Below, in pieces: positions 8,743 through 17,111 of a stretch of 64,000 nucleotides of DNA (positions are counted from its first letter, which is position 1; each line of letters opens with the position of its first letter). Where the stretch lies: the NCBI RefSeq assembly GCF_002632585.1, contig NZ_NIBV01000003.1, forward strand, positions 186,001-250,000, in the 5' to 3' direction. The notes beneath the pieces are model-generated. The model made no database searches. It was not told the DNA's origin and worked only from the letters and a program-made list of their open reading frames with translations. A program made the translations under genes and the position numbers. The DNA is from Xenorhabdus szentirmaii DSM 16338. Its GTDB lineage: Bacteria; Pseudomonadota; Gammaproteobacteria; Enterobacterales; Enterobacteriaceae.

Positions 8743-9141
8743 ATGGCGGACATTCATGTTTTGCAGACAGGTATTGATATGTCCGTATTTTCTGAACGGC
8801 TTAAAATGCTCAGAGAAGCGCGGGGCTTAACCCAGTCACGGCTTGCTGAGATGATTGAAGTGCTGCCCAGAGTGTATAACCGCTGGGAACGGGGGCATAT
8901 TGTGCCTCAGCTGGAAAGCCTGATTAAGCTGGCTGATGTTTTACAGGTTTCTCTTGATGAACTGGTTGGCCGCCGTGAGACCAGCAAAGATGTGAAGATA
9001 CGTAACCACACTTTGCATGAGCTTTGGCAGCAGGCTGACACATTATCGGATGAGGAGCAAAAAGCATTGATTATGGTGATCGACAGTTTTGTTACTAAGT
9101 CAATGATGGAAAAAGTTGTCATGAAGAGCGCTAAGCGCTGA
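8743..9141 (+). CDS. XRE-family helix-turn-helix repressor
   Basis: A 132-residue regulator with an N-terminal HTH: LTQSRLAEMIEVLPRVYNRW, then ERGHIVPQLESLIKLADVL and LDELVG, classic XRE/Cro-CI features. The C-terminal half is a short acidic helical region that may dimerise. A strong AAAGGAGG lies 7 bases before the ATG. A second in-frame ATG (MSVFSERLK, at 8779) would give a shorter product starting right at the HTH. The gene is divergent from the primase and preceded by an inverted-repeat operator, so it is probably the element's maintenance repressor. It is followed by symE, perhaps in the same transcript. Confidence 0.88.
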   Translation: MADIHVLQTGIDMSVFSERLKMLREARGLTQSRLAEMIEVLPRVYNRWERGHIVPQLESLIKLADVLQVSLDELVGRRETSKDVKIRNHTLHELWQQADTLSDEEQKALIMVIDSFVTKSMMEKVVMKSAKR

Positions 9142-9147
9142 GATAGC

Positions 9148-9182
9148 GCGGCAGTCCTGAGTTCGCACCTCAGTATTGCCGC
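9148..9182 (+). other. Two-part stem-loop in the symE leader
   Basis: GCGGCA (9148-9153) pairs with TGCCGC (9177-9182), and CTGAG (9157-9161) pairs with CTCAG (9169-9173). It has no T run, so it is not a typical terminator. It sits 30 bp before symE and could shape its translation, in a family whose members are controlled by antisense RNA. Confidence 0.45.
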
Positions 9183-9212
9183 TAACCGTAAGCAACTATT
9201 GGAGTAGTTACT

Positions 9213-9455
9213 ATGGCTAACCGCGATTGTAATGTAAATTCAACCCATTCGAAAGCCCAGCGCCGCTATAAAGTCGGCTACATCAGTACCCGCCATGCCG
9301 ACCGCAACACCGGCATGACCCGCCATTACAGCCAGTCCCCCAGTTTGCATTTGAAGGGGAACTGGCTGGAAGCAGCGGGATTTGCGACCGGGCAACCGGT
9401 GCAGGTCTGCATTGAGCACGGGCTGTTGATTATCCGGCTGGTTGAGAACAACTGA
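9213..9455 (+). CDS. symE: SymE-family toxin
   Basis: An 80-residue protein of the SymE type I toxin family: VGYISTRHADRNTG, PSLHLKGNWLEAAGF, GQPVQVCIEHGLLIIRL. SymE has an AbrB-like fold. In E. coli it is an SOS-induced, RNA/nucleoid-targeting protein silenced by the antisense RNA SymR. GGAG lies about 8 bases before the ATG. I see no certain antisense promoter here. Inside a mobile unit it could work as an addiction module or as an element-borne effector. It is followed at once by a bidirectional terminator that separates it from the convergent CDI immunity gene. Confidence 0.88.
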   Translation: MANRDCNVNSTHSKAQRRYKVGYISTRHADRNTGMTRHYSQSPSLHLKGNWLEAAGFATGQPVQVCIEHGLLIIRLVENN

Positions 9456-9466
9456 CGGCTAAAAGG

Positions 9467-9498
9467 AAGAACCCAGCTCACACTTGGGCTGGGTTCTT
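9467..9498. terminator. Bidirectional terminator between symE and CDI immunity gene
   Basis: An 11-bp stem AAGAACCCAGC / GCTGGGTTCTT with a 10-base loop, followed by TTTT on the plus strand. It lies between the convergent symE and immunity genes. Confidence 0.85.
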
Positions 9499-9505
9499 TT
9501 ATCAT

Positions 9506-9763
9506 TTATAATTTTTTATCTGGATTAATATATAGGTATCTTTCATCAATCTCTAATGATAGGTCATCAATAATTTTAATTATCTGATTATATTCATCTT
9601 TTGTTATTTCAACATCATAATCAGCTATATGATCACATAATGTCTCGAACGCTAGGACATTTTCCGAATGATTTATATACTCCAAGTCATAATCAACAAG
9701 TGAAGGTTCCAAGCGATCTTTCAATCCTTCACCTAAAAGCCTGATTTTTTTGTTCACATTCAT
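9506..9763 (-). CDS. MafI-like CDI immunity protein, orphan copy
   Basis: An 85-residue acidic protein. Its pattern (LLGEGLKDRL, DYDLEYINHSENVLAFETLCDHI, ITKDEYNQIIKI) resembles MafI-family immunity proteins, which neutralise EndoU-type and related toxins by direct binding. ATG at 9763 has AAGGAG upstream and starts 12 bp after the toxin stop. It is identical to the gene at 16842-17099. With the toxin copy here cut off from its adhesin, this gene mainly adds immunity dosage. Confidence 0.8.
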   Translation of the reverse strand: MNVNKKIRLLGEGLKDRLEPSLVDYDLEYINHSENVLAFETLCDHIADYDVEITKDEYNQIIKIIDDLSLEIDERYLYINPDKKL

Positions 9764-9775
9764 ATTTGATACTCC

Positions 9776-10657
9776 TTATTTTATAGGCTTCAAGGTTGTT
9801 GGTTTCGACATTTTATCTGGGAATGCAGTAACAACTTTGCCATTTGCAGGCTCATAAATTACCCTCATGCGAACACCATCACGAACTTCCCAAGCAACCC
9901 ATCTGGCGGGTTTTCCTGCCTTAGTATAAAGCCCGCCAGTTCCTGATTGCGCATACCACTGAGTCTTCGGCGAAGTCGCAATATCACCTATTTCATGGAT
10001 AATTTTTTCTTTCGTCCAATTAGATGGGAAAGTCGTTTTTCCTGGATTTCCCGGGAATAAATGACCACCACTGGTAGGGCTATCACCATACAGTATATGT
10101 TTTTTCGCTTCTGGAGAGAGAATATCTGTATAATCTGTGCTTTTTCCAACACTTCCAACCGTGTCTTTGTAAGGCAGTGATTTTGCATCAAGTTTGCTTG
10201 TTGCATTCTCAACGTTTGTAACCTTGCCTTGTTCTTTCGGGCTAAATTTTCCTTCACCGGCACTCCATTGCGGCAACGGGCTTTCCGTTTTATTGGCTGT
10301 TCCCGAATTTTTAGTCAGGGCCAAAAAGGTCTTCGCTGCCACATACTGCATCAGCTTTCCTTCACTGGTCGGCACGCCGCTGCTCACAATTTCAGCCGCT
10401 TTCTCGGGTGTCATCTGTTCATTGGACATCACCACATCCAGTGGCACGCCAAAGAAGTTCCCCCACGCAACAAGCAAGCCCTTGACAGGATCTTGCCCTT
10501 CCGGGTGGGTGCCCCGAGCCTGTTTCGCCAGTGCTTCCGATAATTCATCCGGGGTTGCCCCTTCCTTGATCATCTGCACGGCGAGTGAACTTTGGGCCTG
10601 CCCATATTCCATCAGGCCTTTCGGGGCAGTTTCCGGGGTCAGGAAGTTATTCTCAAC
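9776..10657 (-). pseudogene. Orphan EndoU cdiA-CT, copy 1 (no adhesin)
   Basis: Identical to the last 293 residues of the full cdiA: it begins with GTT-GAG-AAT-AAC (VENN) at 10657 and ends at 9776. Upstream is not cdiA but the left end of the second unit, so there is no signal peptide and no delivery domain. The first internal ATG is at 10612 (MEYGQAQSS), giving a possible 278-residue product. The C-terminal ~110 residues show HILYGD, GGHLFPGN, FPSNW and TAFPD, typical of bacterial EndoU RNases. It is either silent or an orphan that can recombine back. Confidence 0.8.
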
Positions 10658-10671
10658 AACAACTCACTCCG

Positions 10672-11106
10672 ATGCGAACTTCACTGACGAACGCCATTTT
10701 TTCCTGTGCACTCAGCCAGTTACAAGGGGATACTGTTGATGCACATTCACCGTCGAACCCAAAACGCCCAGACGCACTTTTTGCCCTTGAACGCCAGTTT
10801 TGCCTGATGAACGCACTTCAGTGTAGTGCCCTTTTCGGCAACGGGCGAACGGCGGCCGGTTTACCGGACGGCGGACGCACGTTCTGCGGGTGCGGGCGGC
10901 ATAGAGCCTGCAAGCGGCGCCCCTGCGACGCTCAGGATCACCGGGGTTTCAGATTGAGCACGGTTTTGCATGACCACGCAACCGGGTTCAGGGAAGCCCC
11001 CTCAGGGGGCTGCACGGGGCGGAGATGGCGAGCACGGGAACGAGCAAGGAGCCTGCGACTGCGAGCCGCGCGCAGCCAGTGCAGCGGGGTCGGGCGGGGG
11101 AGGTAA
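10672..11106 (+). CDS. Ash/Icd-like protein, copy 2
   Basis: Same 144-residue frame as at 3336-3770 (MRTSLTNAIFSC...). The upstream context differs because it now follows cdiA-CT sequence, yet the frame is still open upstream, which shows that openness there has little meaning. Assignment and doubts are as for copy 1. Confidence 0.5.
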   Translation: MRTSLTNAIFSCALSQLQGDTVDAHSPSNPKRPDALFALERQFCLMNALQCSALFGNGRTAAGLPDGGRTFCGCGRHRACKRRPCDAQDHRGFRLSTVLHDHATGFREAPSGGCTGRRWRARERARSLRLRAARSQCSGVGRGR

Positions 11107-11302
11107 ATTAACGGAGGCCGCAGGCCGACCTGCCTTCAGGGATCTTGGCCGGACACCGCACGGCAACTAAAGAAGAGACGGTGTTAACTGGATGCGAGCA
11201 CGGTGCTCAGGTTCGGCACGGTGTTGGCCGAGGATCGGCTGTGCGGCTGACAGCAGAAGGCGCAGCCTTGTGCGCCACACCCTGCGAGGCCGAACAGCGG
11301 GG

Positions 11303-11408
11303 GCCTGACATAATGTGTATTATACGCATTAAGCCGCTTGGCGTTGGGGAGGTGAACGCCGGAAGCTGCCCGGCGCAGTGCGTATAATTCCCCGACATTA
11401 TGTTGAAT
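11303..11408. other. Inverted dif-like site pair, copy 2
   Basis: Same pair as 3967-4072: site A at 11303-11330 and site B at 11377-11408. The only difference noticed between the units lies just outside it, C at 11474 against A at 4138. Confidence 0.6.
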
Positions 11409-11562
11409 AGGCTTTGGCCGGCCACGCCAGACGGAACGGGGACACTTGAGGTCAGGCCGGCCATTGCCTATTTCCCCCCGCCGCACCGGGGCTGACGGGC
11501 AGTCCGGCCACGGTCTGCCCCCGCGCCGAACCCTGCTCAACTCAACGGGGGCTTGCGGATTG

Positions 11563-12693
11563 TCAGCGAGATTTGGGGATTGAGGTCGGCGTGGGATTGT
11601 CCGGTGGGGTTTCCATGTCGGGGTGCTCTTCGACGTACAGGTCAGCCAGCAAGCCGGTGTCGTCATTATCCTGCGGCTCATCCGTCTGCCGCTCAGCCGG
11701 ATGAGTGCTGGCATGAACCGCCTGTAATGCCCGTATCGACACCTGCGTATAGATTTGCGTCGATTCGACGCTCGCATGCCCCAGCATCGCCTGTATCCAG
11801 CGCAGGTCAGCCCCGTTTTCCAGCATCTGTGTGGCCATCGCGTGCCGGAACAGGTGGCACGCCCCTTTTTTCTCGATACCCACGGCTTTGATGTAAGCCG
11901 TCACCATATTGCTGATGCCGTTGGCTTGCAAGCCATCCTGCCCGTCCATCGCCACGAACAGCGCCTTCACGTCAGGATTGACCAGCAGTTGCGGCCGGAT
12001 TTCGTTCTGGTAATACAGCAACCAGCCCAGCGCCCGTTCCCCGATGGGCAGCACCCGGTCACGGTTGCCTTTGCCCTGCCGAACCGTCACCGTTTTTCTC
12101 ATACCATCGATGCTGTACACATCGAGTCGCGTCACTTCCCCCCGCCGCATCCCCGTTGACCACAGCAGTTCCATCAAGGCCCGGTCGCGTACCCCCTGCA
12201 AGGTCTCGAGGTCAGGCTGGGCCAGTATCTGCTCGGTTTCGTCGATAGTCAGGATATAGCGCGGCAGGTGCTTCTCCAGCCGGGGCAGTTCAAGGTCGGC
12301 CGCAGGATTCGCCAGTATCAGGTTCTGTTTCGTCAGCCATTTGAACCACACCTGCAACGGCTGGAGTTGGGTGCGCTGGGTTCGGGTACTTAACGGCTCG
12401 CCGTTCTTCTTGCGGTACAGGAACAGGTGACGCTGGTAACGCTCCAGTATCGGCCGGGTGATATCGGCCGCGTAGTACAAGCCCCGTTCAGTCGCCCACA
12501 GGATAAAGTGGTAAGTATGGTGCGTCTGCACTTTCAGCGTGGTCTCTGACCAGTTCCGTTCCCGCCGCCACGCCACAAAGCGCAACAGCAACGCATACAG
12601 GCTTTTCGGGTCATGTGCCGGACCGACCGGCTTACGGTACACCTCAGCAACGCTCAGGAAGCTGCCTGTACGCGGTTTACGGTTTGCCATCAT
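11563..12693 (-). CDS. XerC/D-like tyrosine recombinase, copy 2
   Basis: Identical 376-residue recombinase with the complete R-K-H-R-H-Y catalytic set, overlapping the primase end by 17 bp. With two identical recombinase genes the tandem array may resolve either by the enzyme's own action or by RecA recombination over 7.3 kb. Confidence 0.9.
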   Translation of the reverse strand: MMANRKPRTGSFLSVAEVYRKPVGPAHDPKSLYALLLRFVAWRRERNWSETTLKVQTHHTYHFILWATERGLYYAADITRPILERYQRHLFLYRKKNGEPLSTRTQRTQLQPLQVWFKWLTKQNLILANPAADLELPRLEKHLPRYILTIDETEQILAQPDLETLQGVRDRALMELLWSTGMRRGEVTRLDVYSIDGMRKTVTVRQGKGNRDRVLPIGERALGWLLYYQNEIRPQLLVNPDVKALFVAMDGQDGLQANGISNMVTAYIKAVGIEKKGACHLFRHAMATQMLENGADLRWIQAMLGHASVESTQIYTQVSIRALQAVHASTHPAERQTDEPQDNDDTGLLADLYVEEHPDMETPPDNPTPTSIPKSR

Positions 12694-15600
12694 TCATCTC
12701 CGTTTCGGTTTGGGATTGAGCAACTAAGGCAGAAGGCAACGAGGTTATTTTATTTTTTTCGCTGTTAACTGCTTTTTGCCTGCTCCCAACTTGCGACACC
12801 GCTAACCCTTGGGATATCTGGCTTGAGGCCGTTTCTTCCAAGTCCAACTCAGCCCCAACTTGAGGGCAACTTGGCACCAACTTGCTTGTTTCTGAGTCCA
12901 ACTTGCGTTCATCGCCTGCCACATCCGCTTGAGAAGTTTCATCCCCATCAGGCGGAGACAATGACCGGCGTTTCTTTTTTCCTTTTATTACTGCATGATT
13001 AACCTCTCCAACTTGCAACGCTTTCAGCCCTTGCTGTATCTGGTCTGGCGGACTATTTTCGCTCTCCAACTCAGCCCCAACTTGAGGGCAACTTGGCACC
13101 AACTTGCTTGCTCCTGAGTCCAACTTGCTTTCATTGCCTGCGACTTTTGGCGTTGCTTCGTTTACATCCAGCAAGCCACACAAGTGGGCTGAACCATTGT
13201 CAGTCCCATCCCACAGCAGTTCGTACTGCAACAGATGCCCCCGACTGCCGCCATGCGGCAACAGGTATTCCATGTCAGCCAGCCGCAGACAGTGCACTTT
13301 CAGTTGATTATCCGTCCAGTGCGTGAAGGCGCGGATATCCCGCCGGGTAAAGCGGATTTCATTTGGCTGGCAATGCTGACGCTGCGCTTGCTCTCTCACC
13401 ATGTCCTGTATCAGCAACAGCAACTTGCGCGTCTGCGGCGGCATTTCATCCAGCGTGCGCCCCAGCACCTCATGAGCCAGTTGGTTAGCCAGTACGATAT
13501 CGTCTTGGATGACTTCGATATATTCGATAACCTGCCCACGATGGTTCGCTGTCTTCACCTCCCGCTGGTACTGGTGCAGCAGGGCGATGGCCTGTATCAG
13601 CGTCAGGTATTTCATATGGTCGCGTCGCATCCGCGTTTTGTCGCTTAAAAAGGTGAGTTGATGGGCGTAAGGATTGACCACCTTAAGCGGCCGTAACAAC
13701 CGCTGGGCGTTTTGGTGCAACTTTGTCAGATACCCTTTCTCGCTGTCAGCCAGCAACCCTTCCAGCGTTTGGCGGTGCCGCTGCATGGCGTGGATAGCCT
13801 GCGTTTGCTCGCGCGATTCATTGACGGTGAGCACCAGACAGCGGTTCAACAGCTCTTCATCCACATCGATCGCCGTGGTCGTTAACATCAGCATCACCGG
13901 GCCTTGCACCTTGTATTCCCGCGTCACCAGCTCGCCGCTCTGCTCATTCTTACCCGTTGACGCGATTTTCAGCTCCCCGTCCGACTGTAACAGCTTGAGC
14001 GCATAGGCCGCCTGCCGTACCCCCTCTTCTTCGGCGATAGCCAGTATCTTGTGTTGCAGGCTGGTTTCGCCGAGGTAATACAGGCTTTGCCCGGTCATCG
14101 CCGAGTACTGGATACGCTCTTCATCCGGCATCAGATTGAGCACCGCATCCATCAGGCTGCTTTTGCCTGCCGCACTGCTGCTCTGGATTAACACAGCCAG
14201 CGGTTTATCCAGCTTGCGCGAGACCGCCGCCAGATACCCGGTCAGCAGATTAGTGGACTCGCCAACAACCCCACAGGCCGCCATATCTGACACGATACGC
14301 GCCGCCAAGTCCGGCGATTTCAGCAGAGCCAGCGCATCCGCTTCCTCTTCCGCACTGACTGTCACCGCCGTGCTGCCGCTGACTTCGGCTTCTGCTTGCT
14401 GTTGCGCATCCTGCTGTTGCTCCAGCATCAGCAACACCCGCCCGGCTTCCCGTTTAATCACCGACAGTTCGCACTCCAGCTCTTGCGCCGCCGTGCTGAT
14501 ATAGTTCTGCCGGTGCCGGGCATGGTACATGTCCAGCGTATCCACATGGAACAACCCGCTGGTTTCATCCCGTACCTGCACATTGACTTTCATGACATCG
14601 GGCACCGGCGATGGCTTCATGCCCCGCACCCGCCAGACCCGGGGACCACTTTTCATCAGTAACTCACCGGCTGCGGTGCGCTCACAAGGCACCGGGGCAA
14701 CGTCCAACACCGGTTGGGCAGCTAAAGAAGAGGTTCTGCCCTCGTTGGCAGAATGTGGCTTTTCCGTCACAGCCGATGTTGCGGGCAACTCATGGCTGAA
14801 CACCGCGCCCGGCGCATTGCCCTGCCCCAGCCAGACCGCCTGTTGCAACGCCAACCCCAATGCATGTTCGGCGTTACCGCTTTTCAGCGCATAGTCATTG
14901 GCATCCATGCCCGGCGGGAACTGCACCCGCCACGCTTCAATGCCCACTTCCAGTAAATCTGCGGCCACCTGCTCTGCGCCCCGATCCCCGGCCTCATCGC
15001 GGTCAAAGGCGATCAACACCCGCTTCACTCCGTGATATTGCAGCGCGTCCAGATGTTCACGACCAAAACCATTCACGCCATACGCAGCGATCACATGGCG
15101 GAACCCGGCACACCAGAAGGTCATCGCATCGATCAGCGCTTCGCACAGGATGATTTCAGCAGATGCCTGCATCGCCGCTTCATTCCAGACGCCAGCCAGT
15201 GGCGAAGGCAGATACAGGTGTTTCGGACTGTCTTTCAGCACTTTGTAATCCGGCTGGGTACGACGGCCATACAACTGCAATACCCGCCCCCGGTTCGCGA
15301 CGTTGGCCGATTCTGCCCAGCCCAGCACCGGCACCACAACACAGCCCCTAAAATGATCTTGCCGCGTGCTGGCACGCAACACACCCAGCCCCGCCAGTTT
15401 GTCCCGCAGTTGCTGGCCTTCCTTGCTCGATTTCGACGGCAATAACCCCGCTGAACCACCGATGCCGTGATTGCCTGCGTACCCCAGCTTAAAATGACTC
15501 ACCAGTTCAGGATGGTTCAGCCCGCGCTTCGCCAGCCATTCGGCGGCTTCCGGGGATTCCAGCAGATTCTGGTGATAAAACTCAACCACCTGACGCAACA

Positions 15601-15979
15601 GCGCCTGCCCGTCATCATCCAGATCCGCGAGTTTCTGCCGAGGCTGAGGTGTGGCGGCTAAAGAAGACGTGTTCACCGCGTTATCCATCTCCGGCAACCC
15701 GGCTAGCGCCCGCAACCGTTTAATGCCTGCGTTCAGACTCACCCCTTCCGTTTGTATGATCCAGTCCAGCACCGATCCCGCCGCTCCGCAGCCAAAACAG
15801 TGATACAGGTTTTTGGCCGGGGTGATCACCATGGAGGGCGTTTTCTCCGCATGGAACGGGCAGCGCAGCACATAATCCGCCCCACGCTTTTTCAGCGGGC
15901 GGCCTTGCTGACGTACCAGCCCCAGCAACGAGACGGATTGCTTTAAGTGGGCTAAATCGGGTTCGGGTTTGTGAGCCAT
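12677..15979 (-). CDS. CHC2/Toprim primase-ATPase, copy 2
   Basis: Identical to the gene at 5341-8643: CHC2 zinc finger, Toprim, P-loop ATPase (SSAAGKSSL) and a repeat-bearing tail. The start is taken at 15979 for the same reason (MAHKPEPDL with a ribosome binding site, after the promoter region). Confidence 0.88.
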   Translation of the reverse strand: MAHKPEPDLAHLKQSVSLLGLVRQQGRPLKKRGADYVLRCPFHAEKTPSMVITPAKNLYHCFGCGAAGSVLDWIIQTEGVSLNAGIKRLRALAGLPEMDNAVNTSSLAATPQPRQKLADLDDDGQALLRQVVEFYHQNLLESPEAAEWLAKRGLNHPELVSHFKLGYAGNHGIGGSAGLLPSKSSKEGQQLRDKLAGLGVLRASTRQDHFRGCVVVPVLGWAESANVANRGRVLQLYGRRTQPDYKVLKDSPKHLYLPSPLAGVWNEAAMQASAEIILCEALIDAMTFWCAGFRHVIAAYGVNGFGREHLDALQYHGVKRVLIAFDRDEAGDRGAEQVAADLLEVGIEAWRVQFPPGMDANDYALKSGNAEHALGLALQQAVWLGQGNAPGAVFSHELPATSAVTEKPHSANEGRTSSLAAQPVLDVAPVPCERTAAGELLMKSGPRVWRVRGMKPSPVPDVMKVNVQVRDETSGLFHVDTLDMYHARHRQNYISTAAQELECELSVIKREAGRVLLMLEQQQDAQQQAEAEVSGSTAVTVSAEEEADALALLKSPDLAARIVSDMAACGVVGESTNLLTGYLAAVSRKLDKPLAVLIQSSSAAGKSSLMDAVLNLMPDEERIQYSAMTGQSLYYLGETSLQHKILAIAEEEGVRQAAYALKLLQSDGELKIASTGKNEQSGELVTREYKVQGPVMLMLTTTAIDVDEELLNRCLVLTVNESREQTQAIHAMQRHRQTLEGLLADSEKGYLTKLHQNAQRLLRPLKVVNPYAHQLTFLSDKTRMRRDHMKYLTLIQAIALLHQYQREVKTANHRGQVIEYIEVIQDDIVLANQLAHEVLGRTLDEMPPQTRKLLLLIQDMVREQAQRQHCQPNEIRFTRRDIRAFTHWTDNQLKVHCLRLADMEYLLPHGGSRGHLLQYELLWDGTDNGSAHLCGLLDVNEATPKVAGNESKLDSGASKLVPSCPQVGAELESENSPPDQIQQGLKALQVGEVNHAVIKGKKKRRSLSPPDGDETSQADVAGDERKLDSETSKLVPSCPQVGAELDLEETASSQISQGLAVSQVGSRQKAVNSEKNKITSLPSALVAQSQTETEMNDGKP
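12787..13127. repeat. CAACTTG iteron-like repeats, copy 2
   Basis: Ten CAACTTG heptamers in the same 11-bp-phased, 222-bp duplicated layout as at 5451-5791. Confidence 0.6.
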
Positions 15980-15998
15980 AAGTGTTTCCTTTTGAACC

Positions 15999-16036
15999 TT
16001 GTCAATAGACACATATGCGATGTATAATAATCGCAT
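15999..16036 (+). promoter_or_regulatory. Promoter and operator of the XRE regulator, copy 2
   Basis: TTGTCA (15999-16004) and TATAAT (16023-16028) with ATGCGAT/ATCGCAT arms at 16015-16021 and 16030-16036. Confidence 0.6.
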
Positions 16037-16078
16037 TAAAGAGACTTTACAACAGCCAGCTAAAAAGGAGGGGTTACA

Positions 16079-16477
16079 ATGGCGGACATTCATGTTTTGC
16101 AGACAGGTATTGATATGTCCGTATTTTCTGAACGGCTTAAAATGCTCAGAGAAGCGCGGGGCTTAACCCAGTCACGGCTTGCTGAGATGATTGAAGTGCT
16201 GCCCAGAGTGTATAACCGCTGGGAACGGGGGCATATTGTGCCTCAGCTGGAAAGCCTGATTAAGCTGGCTGATGTTTTACAGGTTTCTCTTGATGAACTG
16301 GTTGGCCGCCGTGAGACCAGCAAAGATGTGAAGATACGTAACCACACTTTGCATGAGCTTTGGCAGCAGGCTGACACATTATCGGATGAGGAGCAAAAAG
16401 CATTGATTATGGTGATCGACAGTTTTGTTACTAAGTCAATGATGGAAAAAGTTGTCATGAAGAGCGCTAAGCGCTGA
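16079..16477 (+). CDS. XRE-family repressor, copy 2
   Basis: Identical to the 132-residue regulator at 8743-9141. Two identical copies raise repressor dosage and would act on both operators in trans. Confidence 0.88.
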   Translation: MADIHVLQTGIDMSVFSERLKMLREARGLTQSRLAEMIEVLPRVYNRWERGHIVPQLESLIKLADVLQVSLDELVGRRETSKDVKIRNHTLHELWQQADTLSDEEQKALIMVIDSFVTKSMMEKVVMKSAKR

Positions 16478-16483
16478 GATAGC

Positions 16484-16518
16484 GCGGCAGTCCTGAGTTC
16501 GCACCTCAGTATTGCCGC
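16484..16518 (+). other. symE leader stem-loop, copy 2
   Basis: Same paired GCGGCA/TGCCGC and CTGAG/CTCAG stems as at 9148-9182. Confidence 0.45.
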
Positions 16519-16548
16519 TAACCGTAAGCAACTATTGGAGTAGTTACT

Positions 16549-16791
16549 ATGGCTAACCGCGATTGTAATGTAAATTCAACCCATTCGAAAGCCCAGCGCC
16601 GCTATAAAGTCGGCTACATCAGTACCCGCCATGCCGACCGCAACACCGGCATGACCCGCCATTACAGCCAGTCCCCCAGTTTGCATTTGAAGGGGAACTG
16701 GCTGGAAGCAGCGGGATTTGCGACCGGGCAACCGGTGCAGGTCTGCATTGAGCACGGGCTGTTGATTATCCGGCTGGTTGAGAACAACTGA
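16549..16791 (+). CDS. symE: SymE-family toxin, copy 2
   Basis: Identical 80-residue SymE-like protein, with the same leader hairpin and the same downstream terminator as copy 1. Confidence 0.88.
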   Translation: MANRDCNVNSTHSKAQRRYKVGYISTRHADRNTGMTRHYSQSPSLHLKGNWLEAAGFATGQPVQVCIEHGLLIIRLVENN

Positions 16792-16802
16792 CGGCTAAAA
16801 GG

Positions 16803-16834
16803 AAGAACCCAGCTCACACTTGGGCTGGGTTCTT
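16803..16834. terminator. Bidirectional terminator, copy 2
   Basis: AAGAACCCAGC / GCTGGGTTCTT stem followed by TTTT, between symE and cdiI. It ends the cdiBCAI transcript. Confidence 0.85.
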
Positions 16835-16841
16835 TTATCAT

Positions 16842-17099
16842 TTATAATTTTTTATCTGGATTAATATATAGGTATCTTTCATCAATCTCTAATGATAGGT
16901 CATCAATAATTTTAATTATCTGATTATATTCATCTTTTGTTATTTCAACATCATAATCAGCTATATGATCACATAATGTCTCGAACGCTAGGACATTTTC
17001 CGAATGATTTATATACTCCAAGTCATAATCAACAAGTGAAGGTTCCAAGCGATCTTTCAATCCTTCACCTAAAAGCCTGATTTTTTTGTTCACATTCAT
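16842..17099 (-). CDS. cdiI: CDI immunity protein, MafI-like
   Basis: An 85-residue immunity protein lying 12 bp after the cdiA stop, with AAGGAG before its ATG, so it is the last gene of the cdiB-cdiC-cdiA-cdiI operon. The sequence pattern fits the MafI immunity family. It would bind and block the EndoU toxin domain in the cytoplasm and protect siblings. It is acidic, as many inhibitors of basic nucleases are. An identical gene exists in the first unit (9506-9763). The family call is from memory of the pattern and is moderate. Confidence 0.82.
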   Translation of the reverse strand: MNVNKKIRLLGEGLKDRLEPSLVDYDLEYINHSENVLAFETLCDHIADYDVEITKDEYNQIIKIIDDLSLEIDERYLYINPDKKL

Positions 17100-17111
17100 A
17101 TTTGATACTCC

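Larger units (their letters stand above)
3316..10651. mobile_element. 7336-bp candidate integrative element carrying a cdiA-CT/immunity cassette, copy 1
   Basis: The unit repeats with an exact offset of 7336 bp as 10652-17987; I noticed one base difference, A at 4138 versus C at 11474. The hexamer CTCAAC occurs at 3316-3321, at 10652-10657 and at 17988-17993. On the coding strand it is GTTGAG, the Val-Glu codons of CdiA VENN. The order is: Ash/Icd-like gene, inverted dif-like sites, tyrosine recombinase, primase-ATPase, divergent XRE regulator, symE, terminator, immunity gene, EndoU cdiA-CT. This is the pattern expected of a circular element inserted twice at one core site. A duplication through 6-bp microhomology is the alternative. 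Confidence 0.75.

Noticed and set aside
8644..8757. Longer primase start at 8757
   Set aside because: It would run through the promoter and operator and overlap the divergent regulator; the ATG at 8643 has a ribosome binding site and the family-like start.
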